64,000 nucleotides of DNA from Pedobacter sp. L105 (GTDB lineage: Bacteria > Bacteroidota > Bacteroidia > Sphingobacteriales > Sphingobacteriaceae): the NCBI RefSeq assembly GCF_009765875.1, contig NZ_LMUP01000004.1:907080-971079 (forward strand), read 5' to 3'. Each line of letters begins with the position of its first letter. The stretch's first letter is position 1. This document shows positions 33,859 through 43,933 of the stretch, in pieces. The position numbers and the translations under genes are program-made. The notes under the pieces are model-generated. The model was given only the letters and a program-made list of their open reading frames with translations, did not search any database and had not been told where the DNA came from.

Positions 33859-36186
33859 TTAATTCAGGCCCCATTTTTTGTTAGGCACCGGTCCCATAGT
33901 TAATTCCAGTGTACCCCCTGCTGCGATATCTTTAAAATCGATATAACATTTATCGTATAGTTTAGCATTGAGTTTTGCGCCCTGGATATATATATTTTTG
34001 GGGCTATTGTTTTTAGCCAGAATGGTGAAGGTTTTACCTGAAGCATATTTAGGGTCGAGCCGAAGGGTTACTTTGTTGAAAACAGGACTGGTAATTTCCT
34101 GCCGCGTATCACCGGGACAAACGGGGTGTAAACCGGCAGATGCCAGTACATACCAGGCCGACATCTGGCCTACGTCCTCATTACCGACTAAACCTTCAAC
34201 GCCATTTTTATAGGCCCTGCGGCATATTTCCCGCGTCCATTTTTGTGTAAGCCATGGCGTTCCTAAACGGTTATACAAGAACGGCACATGATGTACGGGC
34301 TCATTGGCCTGATTATAGTAATCGTTCCACATCATGTTCTCGGGTGTTTTATCAAATAGATTGTTCAGGTCTGCCATTACTTTTTCTTTCCCACCCATCA
34401 ATTTGACCATCCCATTCACATCATGCGGCACAAACCAGCCTTGCTGATAGGGATTGGTTTCAAAAGTGCCGTATCCTTGTTTTAGCCTGCCAGCCTCCGG
34501 CCATGCAGCCCAGTTACCATTTTCCTCTTTAGGGCGAAACCAGCCTTTTTCATGATCAAAAATATGGTGATAATCCTGGCTGCGGGCGGCATATTTAACA
34601 GCGTCCTCAGGATGGTTTAACCAGTGTGCAAGTTGCGAAACGCACCATTCAGAGTAAGCGTATTCCAACGTCAGACCAATGCTGTTTGAACCACCTGTAT
34701 AACCACGATCTCCATTACCAAACTTCTCTACAGAACTAACCGACAGCGCATAAGCTTTTGGCACATCAAAATTACGTATCCCCTTAGCATAGGCATCTGT
34801 GATAACGGAAACAGCCGGATTTCCAAACATACAGCCGCTATAGGCATTGAGCAGTTCCCAGCGCTCCAGGTAGTTTTCTTTTTTCTCCGCAGCGAGTGTG
34901 ACCAGCGAGTTGATCATATCATTAACCAGCGAAGGGTTGATGATGGTTTGAAGCGGCATCTGGCTGCGAAAAACATCCCAACCGCTAAATATGGTTCGCT
35001 TGTTAAAAGCTGCCTTCCGGTGTATCTTGCCGTCCCCGCCCCAATACTGACCGTCCACATCATTGACGATACGGGGGTCTATCATGGTATGGTACATGGC
35101 GGTATAAAAAACAGTTCTTTCTTCAGGGGTACCGCCCTCAATGTTCACCTTAGCCAAGGCTTTGTTCCATAAACCTACGGCATGCTGGTGGGCTGCATCA
35201 AAATCCCAGTCTTTGATCTCGGCAAGCAGGTTGTTTTTAGCGCCAGCTAAACTCACGTAGGAGATACCGGATTTTAACAATACCTGTTCATTTTCCTGTG
35301 TTTCGAAATCGGTAAAAAAGCCCAGGTGTTTTCCCTGTTTCTCTGTAATGCCTTTTAAGATAGCCGAGTGTGCCACAATCTCCTGGTATCTGGCACTTTC
35401 AACGTCTTCACGTTTACGGCTTTGCCCACCAGGAATAGCAGCACTCCAAACACCAAAGTTCTTTAGGGGCTTGCTAAACTGCGCATAAAAATAAACGGTA
35501 TAATCGGCGTGTCCGTCGCCATTGCCCCAGCCCCCTCCTTCAGGAGTACATTTCATCCAGCCCTCAATGGTATTGGCATTGACCAGTTTTATCGATTGGA
35601 GCGTTGAAGTACCACCTACCCTTCTTGCCAGATCAATTTGTATCCGCGACTGTTTGTTTTTCGGAAAAGTAAAGCGCAATATACCGCTGCGCGGTGCAGC
35701 CGTCATCTCAGCTTTGATATGATGATCTGTCAGCAAGACGCTGTAATAACCTGCTGATGCTTTTTCACTTGATTTTAAGTAAGCCGACCGATAACCGCCT
35801 GAAGGATCGGCCAATGTACCAGCACTGGTTTTGAGTTCGCCGGCAGTGGGCATGACCAGTAAATTACCCATATCTCCAAACCAGCCAATTCCACTCATTT
35901 GGGTGAAAGCGAAACCTTCTATACTTTTATGTTCATAACTATACCCGGAACCATTGTCGCCTCCTGTAATGGTATTTGGGCTTACCTGCACCATTCCATA
36001 AGGCGTTGTAGCACCCGGAAAGGTTTTACCCAGCCCATGGTAAATACCAGCGGCAGCCTCGCTACTGCTCGCCCCTATGAAAGGATTGATCAATGATGCG
36101 GCATCCTGTGCCTTAACAACTGGTGCAAACAATACCAAACCGGCAATAGCCGCAACTTTAAGATAACCTAGGATTTTTTTAAACAT
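33859..36186 (-). CDS. GH92 alpha-mannosidase (second copy)
   Basis: A 775-residue secreted protein (signal peptide ending VVKAQ). The opening INPFIGASSSEAAAGIYHGLGKTFPGATTPYGMVQVSPNT and the signature GNEDVGQMSAWYVLASAGLHPVCPG near the C terminus identify GH92. GKTFPGATTPYGMVQ-type openings are found in the main alpha-1,2-mannosidase clade, whereas the copy at 27170 has a different opening. It follows susCD on the same strand, separated by a hairpin. Confidence 0.94.
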   Translation of the reverse strand: MFKKILGYLKVAAIAGLVLFAPVVKAQDAASLINPFIGASSSEAAAGIYHGLGKTFPGATTPYGMVQVSPNTITGGDNGSGYSYEHKSIEGFAFTQMSGIGWFGDMGNLLVMPTAGELKTSAGTLADPSGGYRSAYLKSSEKASAGYYSVLLTDHHIKAEMTAAPRSGILRFTFPKNKQSRIQIDLARRVGGTSTLQSIKLVNANTIEGWMKCTPEGGGWGNGDGHADYTVYFYAQFSKPLKNFGVWSAAIPGGQSRKREDVESARYQEIVAHSAILKGITEKQGKHLGFFTDFETQENEQVLLKSGISYVSLAGAKNNLLAEIKDWDFDAAHQHAVGLWNKALAKVNIEGGTPEERTVFYTAMYHTMIDPRIVNDVDGQYWGGDGKIHRKAAFNKRTIFSGWDVFRSQMPLQTIINPSLVNDMINSLVTLAAEKKENYLERWELLNAYSGCMFGNPAVSVITDAYAKGIRNFDVPKAYALSVSSVEKFGNGDRGYTGGSNSIGLTLEYAYSEWCVSQLAHWLNHPEDAVKYAARSQDYHHIFDHEKGWFRPKEENGNWAAWPEAGRLKQGYGTFETNPYQQGWFVPHDVNGMVKLMGGKEKVMADLNNLFDKTPENMMWNDYYNQANEPVHHVPFLYNRLGTPWLTQKWTREICRRAYKNGVEGLVGNEDVGQMSAWYVLASAGLHPVCPGDTRQEITSPVFNKVTLRLDPKYASGKTFTILAKNNSPKNIYIQGAKLNAKLYDKCYIDFKDIAAGGTLELTMGPVPNKKWGLN

Positions 36187-36211
36187 TTCTTTTCTTAAAA
36201 TACTGATGAAA

Positions 36212-36244
36212 TTTCCGGAAGATAGTAATAGTATCTTCCGGAAA
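36212..36244. terminator. 13-bp perfect hairpin between susD and GH92
   Basis: TTTCCGGAAGATA and TATCTTCCGGAAA pair perfectly around a seven-base loop. It is 19 bases after the susD stop codon. There is no long T tract, so it is either a weak terminator or an intercistronic mRNA stabiliser that sets higher susCD levels. Confidence 0.65.
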
Positions 36245-36263
36245 GAAAACGTTTCTATAGCTA

Positions 36264-37754
36264 TTATTTACTCAAATTCGGATCTTTCTGGACTTCTGTT
36301 AATGGTATTGGCCATAACAGGTCTGCCTCTGTAAATGCACGGTTATGTAAAGGGGCCTTATAACCAATAAGGCTTACAATGGTATGGTTATCCACGTCAA
36401 ATGCTTTACGGGTCCTGATCATGTCAAACCAGGTTTGAAATTCATAAGCCATTTCCCAGTAACGTTCTTTTAAAATATCATTGAGTGCAACAGAAGCCGC
36501 GGCAGTTGTACCTGGAAAAGCACGCTGATGAACCAGATTATAAGCTGAAACTGCAACGGGGTCTGATGTGCTGCTCCCGTTTAAACTGGCACTAGCCTCG
36601 GCACAGACCAATAAAATATCTGCGTACCTGATCAGCGGAAAATTTGAACCATCCCTGCCGCTCACTTCTGCCTGATCATTCCAGTATTTATAAATATAGG
36701 GCATCGGTAATTTGATGATAGTTGATGCGCTTCCATACTGTGTATGCTGGGTATAATAAAAATTCTCCTCCTTTATCCTTTGATCGGCCGGATCATAAGA
36801 GTTATAAAATGATAATGCAGGTGCCATTGCTCCACCGTAAGAAGGCTGGATGCTAACAGGCACGACTGGATAGGGCATTAAAGAAAAATGCATGATATTG
36901 GATATGGTAGTTTCATCATGCTGGATCATAAAAATATGCTCGCCGCTATTGTAATTTGCCGGGTTGCGTAAATCGCTATAGTTGGCAAACAAGCTGAACT
37001 GACCACTTTGTATCACTTCATTAGATTTATCGTAAGCCAATTGGTAGTATGCCTGTCCTTTATTCAAGGGATAACCAGCCATGGTTAGGTATACCTTTGC
37101 CAATAACGATTTGATAGCGCCCTGAGAAACATGTCCCGTTTTATCGGTCCAGGCTAAACCTGCCTTTTCGGCCGTGGTCAGATCGGAAACAATTTGTGTA
37201 TAAATATCGCCGATAGCAGCAGGCGACAGCTGTGTATTATCTAAACTGGTAGTCGGCGTAGTTTTCAATGGTACCCTACCGTACAGTCTCACCAATTGAA
37301 AGTAATAGTAGGCGCGCAGAAAGTAGGTTTCAGCTAAAAAATTGTCCCTGTCAGTTGCCGGCACCGCACTGGTTTTGCTCACATTGGCTATAATGCTGTT
37401 ACAATTCTCAATAGGATAATACGAGGATGTCCACCAGGTTTCCAAAGCACTGTTATTCTGATCGATACCGGTCAATTGTAAAAACTGGTTATCTTCATTT
37501 CCGCTTGGTCTTGGCCGCTGGCAATAACCGGTAATATATTCTAAACTAAAAACAGAACTTACTGCTACACCTATTCCGGTAGCAAAAGGGCTGTTTAGCC
37601 CAAGATAAGCTCCATTAACTGCTGCCCTGATCTGTGCAGAATTATTATAATAATTATCAGGGGTTAAAATCCCGGTTGTTTTTTCTTCGAGGAACTTTTT
37701 ACACGATGAACATAAGGTAAAAAGAATGATGAGGGATAAAAATATCTTTTTCAT
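36264..37754 (-). CDS. SusD/RagB-like glycan-binding lipoprotein
   Basis: Started at ATG 37754 (MKKIFLSLIILFTLCSSC), which gives a clear lipoprotein signal; an upstream in-frame ATG at 37778 would overlap susC and spoil it. The body has the SusD N-terminal pattern CKKFLEEKTTGILTPDNYYNNSAQIRAAVNGAYLGL, TPR helices (FLAETYFLRAYYYFQLVRLYGRVPL) and the C-terminal block ILKERYWEMAYEFQTWFDMIRTRKAFD, LLWPIPLTEVQKDPNLSK. It caps the SusC channel at the cell surface and binds the glycan. It is 10 bases from the susC stop codon and cotranscribed. Confidence 0.95.
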   Translation of the reverse strand: MKKIFLSLIILFTLCSSCKKFLEEKTTGILTPDNYYNNSAQIRAAVNGAYLGLNSPFATGIGVAVSSVFSLEYITGYCQRPRPSGNEDNQFLQLTGIDQNNSALETWWTSSYYPIENCNSIIANVSKTSAVPATDRDNFLAETYFLRAYYYFQLVRLYGRVPLKTTPTTSLDNTQLSPAAIGDIYTQIVSDLTTAEKAGLAWTDKTGHVSQGAIKSLLAKVYLTMAGYPLNKGQAYYQLAYDKSNEVIQSGQFSLFANYSDLRNPANYNSGEHIFMIQHDETTISNIMHFSLMPYPVVPVSIQPSYGGAMAPALSFYNSYDPADQRIKEENFYYTQHTQYGSASTIIKLPMPYIYKYWNDQAEVSGRDGSNFPLIRYADILLVCAEASASLNGSSTSDPVAVSAYNLVHQRAFPGTTAAASVALNDILKERYWEMAYEFQTWFDMIRTRKAFDVDNHTIVSLIGYKAPLHNRAFTEADLLWPIPLTEVQKDPNLSK

Positions 37755-37764
37755 GGCTGGTGAA

Positions 37765-40700
37765 TTAAAAGTTAGCATTGATGTTCAGTGCGAAGGTGCG
37801 CGGCTTAGGGTATTGATACACATCCACCCCCTGGTTTAAAGAAGCATCGAAGGAGGTAGCTTCAGGATCATAACCTTTATATTTTGTAAAAAGAAATGCA
37901 TTCTCCACGTTCACACCCACTGAAAGGTTTGATACCTTCATCTTTTTTAGGAAGTCTTTGTTAAAACGGTAGGTTAATGCAATGTTCCTCACCCTCAGGA
38001 ATGACCCGTCTTCAACGTAATGGCTGTCGGCCACCTGATTGTCGGAATACGGATCGGTAGATAAACGCAACTGTGCCAGGCTGGAATTTTGGCTTTGTGG
38101 TGTATAAGCGTTGAGGATTTCCTGATAACTGTTGACATTAGGCGTAGATCCTGTCATGATGAAACGGGTAAGGTTAAGCAGTTTATTACCATACATGGCT
38201 TCCAGATCTATAAACAGGGAGAGGTTTTTATAGGTGAAAGTATTGGTAAAGTTTCCTTCCCACTTTGGCATGGCATTACCTAAATTAGTTCGGTCACCCG
38301 CATCTATTACCCCATTATGGTTTAAGTCTGCATAATGCAGGTCACCGGGTTTATAACCATACTTGGCGGCTTCCGATGCTTGTGCTGTAGTCCATACACC
38401 TTCCCTTACATAACCATAAAATTCATTTAACGGCCCGCCTTCTATAATACGTCCTCCCCATGGATAAATAATATCATGGTTGATATTTAAAACTTTCGAC
38501 CGGTTTATTGAAAAGTTAATACCTGAGTTCCATTGAAAATCACCGCCAACAATGTTTTGGGTATTTAAAGTCAGCTCGATACCGCGGTTACGTATGGAAC
38601 CCAGATTTTCGTAAGCACCTCCATATCCAGTTGTTGCTGGTTGTTGTACGAAGTAGATCAGATCCTTGGTTATTTTATTGTAGTAGTCGCCACCTATAGC
38701 AATACGGCCTTTAAAAAAGCTCATATCGAAACCTAAATCCAATTGCTCTGATTTTTCCCATTTTAAATTCGGGTTACCAAAGGTTGACAAGGTCACTGCT
38801 GCATTTTTTTGCTGATTAAAGATTGATTGTGAACTGTTATACAGGGAAACTGTTGGATAGTTTCCGATCTCCTGGTTACCTACCAGGCCATAACTTCCCC
38901 TTAATTTCAGATCACTGATAACAGGTAGTAAACTTTTGAAAAAATCTTCATTTGAAATCCGCCAGCCTGCATTGAAGGCAGGGAAATAACCATATAGATT
39001 ATCGCCACGGAATTTCGAACTGCCATCAGCCCTGAATGAAGCGCCAAATAAATACCTGTTATCATAATCATAATTGACACGGGTATAAAAAGAATTCAGC
39101 TGATTTTCAAGCTGTCCGGAATAGGGTGTCTCAATCACACTTCCAGCACCCAGGTTATTATAGCTAAACGTATTATCAAAGAAATTTTCGGAACCAGCTT
39201 TTGTTGCAGAGGTGATATAATCATACCAGCTTGCCCCTATAATAGCATTGATGTGGTGTTTTCCAAAGGTATTATCGTAAGAAAAATAGTCTTCATTGGT
39301 CCATACAGAATTTAAAGTATTGGAACGCTGTGCAACTCCGCCCTGCTGCTGAGAAACGCCAAAGACATCATTTCCTGAAAAATAATTCTCATAATTTGAG
39401 TTTAGCTGACCGCTAAAGGAGCTTACAAAATTCAGGTGTTTAGCTAAATGAAAGGTTCCAACAAAGTTGGCAAGTGTTGAAATCCTGCCGGTGATGTCTT
39501 TTACTTCATTTAGCAGCTTAACCGGATTTTCAGAATCTTCTTCACCCGGATAGTCTCCTTTTCTGGAATAGGACCCATCAGGATACTGAACAGGCAGAAA
39601 GGGTAAAAACTCATACATTTCCCTGACTGCATTTAAACCCAGGGTATTACCTTCTACATTGTTAGACTGGTAACCACCTACATTTAAACTGGCTTTTATA
39701 TTTAACCAGGGTTTTACATCCCAGCCAATGTTGATATAGGCATTGAGCTGTTTTGCATAGCTATTGAGCATAATCCCCTGATTGTCTTTGTAAGAGAAAT
39801 TCGCCATGATGGTAAAGTCGTCCTTTCCACCAGAAAAGGTAAGGGAATGCTGATGGGACACTGCCACCTGAGTAGCTGCCTTTTGCCAGTCGGTATTATA
39901 TTTAGGTGAACCGTCTGGGTTGAACAGGTCAGTTTTACGGGCAAATGTGCTGGATGGGTCAAGATTAGGTGCCAGCCTGCCGGGAACATAATCATATTCT
40001 CTTTTCAGCATCTCCAGCGCACCATTGGCATCTAACAAGGGTAGCTCATGTTGTAAATAACCAAAACTGACGGTGTTGCTGAATGCGATATCTGACGAGT
40101 TTTTTTTACCAGTCTTGGTAGTGATCACAATAACGCCATTCGCTCCCCGCGAACCGTAAATAGCTGTCGACCCTGCATCTTTGTAGATATCTACTGAAGC
40201 TACAATGTTAGGATCTATTGAATTGGGATCTGCACCCACTACGCCATCCACTACGTATAACGGAGAATTGGATGAGTTAATAGAACCTGTACCCCTGATC
40301 TTCACCGCAGGGCTACCACCTGGCTTTCCTGAGTTAACCATGATATTAACGCCCGCAGCTTTACCCGCCAGACCTTCCAGAACATTTAATGTGGTTGGCC
40401 TTTCAGTAATTGCATCGCCCTGAACAGAACTGATTGCTGTAGTCAGATTTGCCTTTTTTGAGGTACCATAACCAACCACCACTACTTCGTTCAGTGCTTT
40501 GCTGGCTGGCTGCAGTTGTACTTTCATTGCCGCAGCTGAGGCGATTACTTCTTTAGTATCGTAACCGGTATAGCTAATTTGTAATATAGTTCCAGCATCT
40601 GGCACGTTCAAAGAGAAAATACCGTTTGCATCTGTAACTGTAGCACCTGTTCCATTTTTAACTTTTACGGAGGCTCCTGGCAGTGGCAGGCCTTTTTCAT

Positions 40701-40896
40701 CAATCACAACTCCCTTTATGGTAATTGCCGCATAGGAAAGTATTTTGGAATTGATTTTAGCATCGCCGGAAATATGGGATTCACTATAAACCGGCGTGCC
40801 GTTAGCAAATACCAATAGAAGCCCGAACCAACAATAATGCGCGAAACGCAAATCGGGATATAACAGACCTTTTTGAGTGTATAGCTGTTTTTTCAT
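37765..40896 (-). CDS. SusC/RagA-type TonB-dependent transporter
   Basis: ATG 40896 (MKKQLYTQKGLLYPDLRF) is the likely start; an upstream ATG at 40935 would include the operator-like site in the coding region. The 1043-residue protein has a carboxypeptidase-regulatory-like domain (VIDEKGLPLPGASVKVKNG), the SusC box VVVGYGTSKKANLTTAIS, a plug (VDIYKDAGSTAIYGSRGANGVIVITTK) and a 22-strand barrel ending ALNINANF. It imports the locus glycan using TonB energy. An exact LacI-type operator is about 100 bases upstream. Confidence 0.95.
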   Translation of the reverse strand: MKKQLYTQKGLLYPDLRFAHYCWFGLLLVFANGTPVYSESHISGDAKINSKILSYAAITIKGVVIDEKGLPLPGASVKVKNGTGATVTDANGIFSLNVPDAGTILQISYTGYDTKEVIASAAAMKVQLQPASKALNEVVVVGYGTSKKANLTTAISSVQGDAITERPTTLNVLEGLAGKAAGVNIMVNSGKPGGSPAVKIRGTGSINSSNSPLYVVDGVVGADPNSIDPNIVASVDIYKDAGSTAIYGSRGANGVIVITTKTGKKNSSDIAFSNTVSFGYLQHELPLLDANGALEMLKREYDYVPGRLAPNLDPSSTFARKTDLFNPDGSPKYNTDWQKAATQVAVSHQHSLTFSGGKDDFTIMANFSYKDNQGIMLNSYAKQLNAYINIGWDVKPWLNIKASLNVGGYQSNNVEGNTLGLNAVREMYEFLPFLPVQYPDGSYSRKGDYPGEEDSENPVKLLNEVKDITGRISTLANFVGTFHLAKHLNFVSSFSGQLNSNYENYFSGNDVFGVSQQQGGVAQRSNTLNSVWTNEDYFSYDNTFGKHHINAIIGASWYDYITSATKAGSENFFDNTFSYNNLGAGSVIETPYSGQLENQLNSFYTRVNYDYDNRYLFGASFRADGSSKFRGDNLYGYFPAFNAGWRISNEDFFKSLLPVISDLKLRGSYGLVGNQEIGNYPTVSLYNSSQSIFNQQKNAAVTLSTFGNPNLKWEKSEQLDLGFDMSFFKGRIAIGGDYYNKITKDLIYFVQQPATTGYGGAYENLGSIRNRGIELTLNTQNIVGGDFQWNSGINFSINRSKVLNINHDIIYPWGGRIIEGGPLNEFYGYVREGVWTTAQASEAAKYGYKPGDLHYADLNHNGVIDAGDRTNLGNAMPKWEGNFTNTFTYKNLSLFIDLEAMYGNKLLNLTRFIMTGSTPNVNSYQEILNAYTPQSQNSSLAQLRLSTDPYSDNQVADSHYVEDGSFLRVRNIALTYRFNKDFLKKMKVSNLSVGVNVENAFLFTKYKGYDPEATSFDASLNQGVDVYQYPKPRTFALNINANF

Positions 40897-40919
40897 GGGA
40901 ATATATTTGGTTAATATAA

Positions 40920-41004
40920 AATATCGATTTAGCAAAAACCTATTAAAACTATTTCATTCTATTTGTTCAAATTAAAGGCTGTTATGGAATTATAAATCGG
41001 TTTA
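40920..41004. promoter_or_regulatory. operator region of susC: one exact and one degenerate LacI-type site
   Basis: TAAATCGGTTTA at 40993-41004 is exact. AATATCGATTTA at 40920-40931 matches 10 of 12 positions and lies between it and the start codon. Two sites about 70 bases apart would allow looping or cooperative repression. The rest of the gap up to 41156 shows nothing else. Confidence 0.6.
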
Positions 41005-41156
41005 GCAAAACTAGAGATATTAATTTCGTTTGCAACCATTTTTTAATTTTTTATTTACTCCTAATTATACTTGTGTATGTATGCACAATTTGATTGTAAA
41101 ATTTATCAATCGTTAAATAAATCTATTCTTTCGCGTACCATCTCCTTAATTTCCAG

Positions 41157-43511
41157 TTAGATATCAAAAGAATTATCTCCTGCTTTTAAAGTATATTGCT
41201 TTGTCTTCCATACGAATATACCAGTAGTTGCTTTCGGCAAGCTGATATTGATTTTCCATTTGCCTTTTTCCAGTTTATAATCAACGCTCACTTTACCATC
41301 AGGATGAGGTATTTCGCCGCTTATAGCTGTTAAATTTCCGAGGTGAGGTTCTATTTTTATTTTCTTAAACCCTGGTGCATAGCTGTCAATACCTAAAACC
41401 GTCCTGAAAAATTCGATATTCGGGCTTGCTCCCCAGGCGTGGCAATCAGAACGGGTAGTGTTAACATCGGAATACTCTGCCCATGTAGTCAAGCCCATAG
41501 CTATATTTTCCCTGTAAATAGCCAGCCAATCCATATAATCATTGCCTAGACCTGCATTTACTAAAGCCTGGTTCAGGTAATATTTAAAGTAAACCGAGCA
41601 TTGTGTTAAGCTTTTATCATTAAGCAGCTGACTGGCTAAAGCTGGTTTATCTGCATTGTTCACCACGCCCGTAAGTATAGCCAGCGAATTGACATGCTGT
41701 GAGAAGCCCGTTTTTTCTTTCGTATCGGCATATAATTTTCTAACCGGATCCCAATACTTACGCTGTATGGTTGCTTTCAACTGAGCGGATTTTTCAGTGT
41801 AGATACGGGCATAATCCTGAAGGCCTATTTTAGCTTCCATTTCCGCCGCCCACTGGTATGCATACAATAACTGGAGGTCGTAAATAGCCGCGCTGCCGTC
41901 TTTGCCTTTCACCTCACCCCACATATTACCAGCCCAGTCCACAAAAGCCCAATAAGGAATGTCTTTTAAGGAACCATCAGGCTGTTGGTATTTGCTGAAA
42001 AAATCTAACACCCCTCTTTCTCCAGGTAATTTGTTTTTAATAAAATCATTGTCGCCCCTGTACATCCAATAGTCATGCAGCATGCCGATGTACCATAAGG
42101 AAAATGTGGGTATCACCTGTACCCCTTTTGAAGGATAACAGCTGCTGGTTACACCTTCTGGTAGGCGCGAATGGTCAATTTGATTGAGGGCATTGCGTGC
42201 CAGACGATCATCATTTGTATTGTAATAGGAAAGCACAGCCTGTATACGTGTATCGCCAATATATTGCAGTTGCTCATAATACGGGCAATCCGTATAGGTT
42301 TCCCAGGCATTAAGTCTTGCCGTGCGCCAGCCAATATCCAATAGTTGATTGATCTCCGGATGATCTGTGTGAATAACTGCTGTTCGCTGAAAAGGATAAC
42401 CTGTAAAAGTGCCGTAAAGATCGTCAATGACTAATGGGTCGTTTTCTGTTTTTACGAATAGCCTGATGTAACGATAGGTACGAAAGTTCAATGAGGTAAA
42501 TGACTGCTCTTTGCTGCCATCACCAATCAGACTATCTATTCTTCCTACAAATTCTTTTCCCGTTACTTCGTTACGGTTGCCCTTTACCACGCCTTTACTG
42601 CCCTTTTCATATAGAGATTCAGCATATCCAAGTGATATTCCTGCATTTTTGCCCCCGCTAAAATTCAGCGTGACATAAGCGTTGGTTTCAAAGGTTTGAT
42701 CAAGTAGTATTATAGCGGTTGTATGAGCCGGGACAGTTATCGTTGTTTTTGCAGCAGGAAATGTAGAAGGAAGGCTTATGCCCGTAACACTGCGTAATTT
42801 TAGCAATCGCTGATAGGTCATTTCCCTTGCCGGCAGTGTAGAAGGTACTAATGCCCATTCAATACCCCATGCTGCACCTTTAAGCTTTCCGTCGGTCACT
42901 TTAACCGCATCAAGCCAAGCGCTGTCATCATAGTTGATAGCTGCCCAGTTACCTTTAACGGACTGATTCTCATCTACCATTTCGCCCTTACTGGCGGCAA
43001 AAAAGTAACCCGGAACAGGCTGATGCCCTGCATCGCGAATGCACTTCCAGGTATTATTGGTGTTTAATATTTCTTCTGCTGGTGAATCGCCCTGTAATAT
43101 AAATCCTGTGCGTACACTGATTTGTGCTACCGGACTGTATTGGGCCTCATTCCAAACCAACGCCGCTACAGTATTTTTTCCGGCAGTAAGATAGGGTGCA
43201 ATGTCAACAGTTTCATAGTTCCAGGAATAAGTATCACCCCTTGCCGGCCCCAATGAAACCAGTTTATTGTTAACGTGCAATTTATAACGGTTGTCTGCCG
43301 AGACATGAATGATAAATTTTTGAGGTTTACTCGTTAGGTTAAGGTTTTTACGAAAGTAAAAGACGCCATATGTGGTGCCATTATCACCAGGTACCGCAAT
43401 CCATTGCGCATTCCATGGCCTTGGTGAGATATTAACTGCCTTTACTTCCGCACCATGCGTTAACGGCAATAAACCAAAGACGATGATAAATAGAGAATAT
43501 AAAAACTTCAT
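41157..43511 (-). CDS. GH78-like alpha-L-rhamnosidase family protein
   Basis: Started at ATG 43511 (MKFLYSLFIIVFGLLPLTHG), which begins a signal peptide. About 784 residues: N-terminal jelly rolls (WNAQWIAVPGDNG..YGVFYFRKNLNL, VSADNRYKLHVNNKLVSLGPARGD), an (alpha/alpha)6 barrel starting near TARLNAWETYTDCPYYEQLQYIGDTRIQ, and a C-terminal beta-domain (GFKKIKIEPHLGNLTAISGEIPHPDGKVSVDY). TDCPYYEQLQYIGD corresponds to the rhamnosidase motif D-CP-RE---W-GD, but Arg and Trp are changed to Tyr, so the substrate may not be rhamnose. An exact LacI-type operator is 54 bases upstream of the start. Confidence 0.8.
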   Translation of the reverse strand: MKFLYSLFIIVFGLLPLTHGAEVKAVNISPRPWNAQWIAVPGDNGTTYGVFYFRKNLNLTSKPQKFIIHVSADNRYKLHVNNKLVSLGPARGDTYSWNYETVDIAPYLTAGKNTVAALVWNEAQYSPVAQISVRTGFILQGDSPAEEILNTNNTWKCIRDAGHQPVPGYFFAASKGEMVDENQSVKGNWAAINYDDSAWLDAVKVTDGKLKGAAWGIEWALVPSTLPAREMTYQRLLKLRSVTGISLPSTFPAAKTTITVPAHTTAIILLDQTFETNAYVTLNFSGGKNAGISLGYAESLYEKGSKGVVKGNRNEVTGKEFVGRIDSLIGDGSKEQSFTSLNFRTYRYIRLFVKTENDPLVIDDLYGTFTGYPFQRTAVIHTDHPEINQLLDIGWRTARLNAWETYTDCPYYEQLQYIGDTRIQAVLSYYNTNDDRLARNALNQIDHSRLPEGVTSSCYPSKGVQVIPTFSLWYIGMLHDYWMYRGDNDFIKNKLPGERGVLDFFSKYQQPDGSLKDIPYWAFVDWAGNMWGEVKGKDGSAAIYDLQLLYAYQWAAEMEAKIGLQDYARIYTEKSAQLKATIQRKYWDPVRKLYADTKEKTGFSQHVNSLAILTGVVNNADKPALASQLLNDKSLTQCSVYFKYYLNQALVNAGLGNDYMDWLAIYRENIAMGLTTWAEYSDVNTTRSDCHAWGASPNIEFFRTVLGIDSYAPGFKKIKIEPHLGNLTAISGEIPHPDGKVSVDYKLEKGKWKINISLPKATTGIFVWKTKQYTLKAGDNSFDI

Positions 43512-43564
43512 TTGGGTTATACTTGGTAGAGCAATATTAAGAATATAAAATGAAATAACAAAAA

Positions 43565-43576
43565 TAAATCGGTTTA
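43565..43576. promoter_or_regulatory. LacI-type operator before the GH78-like gene
   Basis: TAAATCGGTTTA, the fourth exact copy in the window. Confidence 0.7.
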
Positions 43577-43782
43577 GCATTATTTTGACATTTTCCTTAA
43601 TTGATGAGGTATTTTTTCATTGTATGAAAAAGAAACCAGTAGCATTACTCACTATAGCCCTTTTTATTCATACTATAATGGAAATAGTGATTTTAAGCAA
43701 GTATCGCGACTTCCATTGACGATACTCACTGTTGAACGAGCCAATTACGATTCTATTTTTGACAAAATATAGCGGAACTTCT

Positions 43783-43933
43783 GCCTGGGTTTGGCCTGAG
43801 TTTGGAACGGGTTCGGAACGGGTATGGAACGGGTATGGAACGGCTAAACCCCGTTCCAAACCCGTTGGAAAAACGGTGCAAACACGTAGAAAAGCGGTTC
43901 CAAACTCAGGCTAAACTCAGGCCAAACCCGGGC
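43783..43933. repeat. MITE-like inverted repeat with four 11-bp tandem units
   Basis: The left arm runs GCCTGGGTTTGGCCTGAG.. and the right arm ..CTCAGGCCAAACCCGGGC, complementary over most of their length. The right arm carries an extra ten-base unit (TAAACTCAGG). Inside are four near-copies of GGAACGGGTAT (GGAACGGGTTC, GGAACGGGTAT twice, GGAACGGCTAA), followed by the complementary CCCCGTTCCAAACCCGTT. It has no coding capacity and is much more GC-rich than its surroundings, which points to a mobile or dispersed intergenic repeat. Confidence 0.7.
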
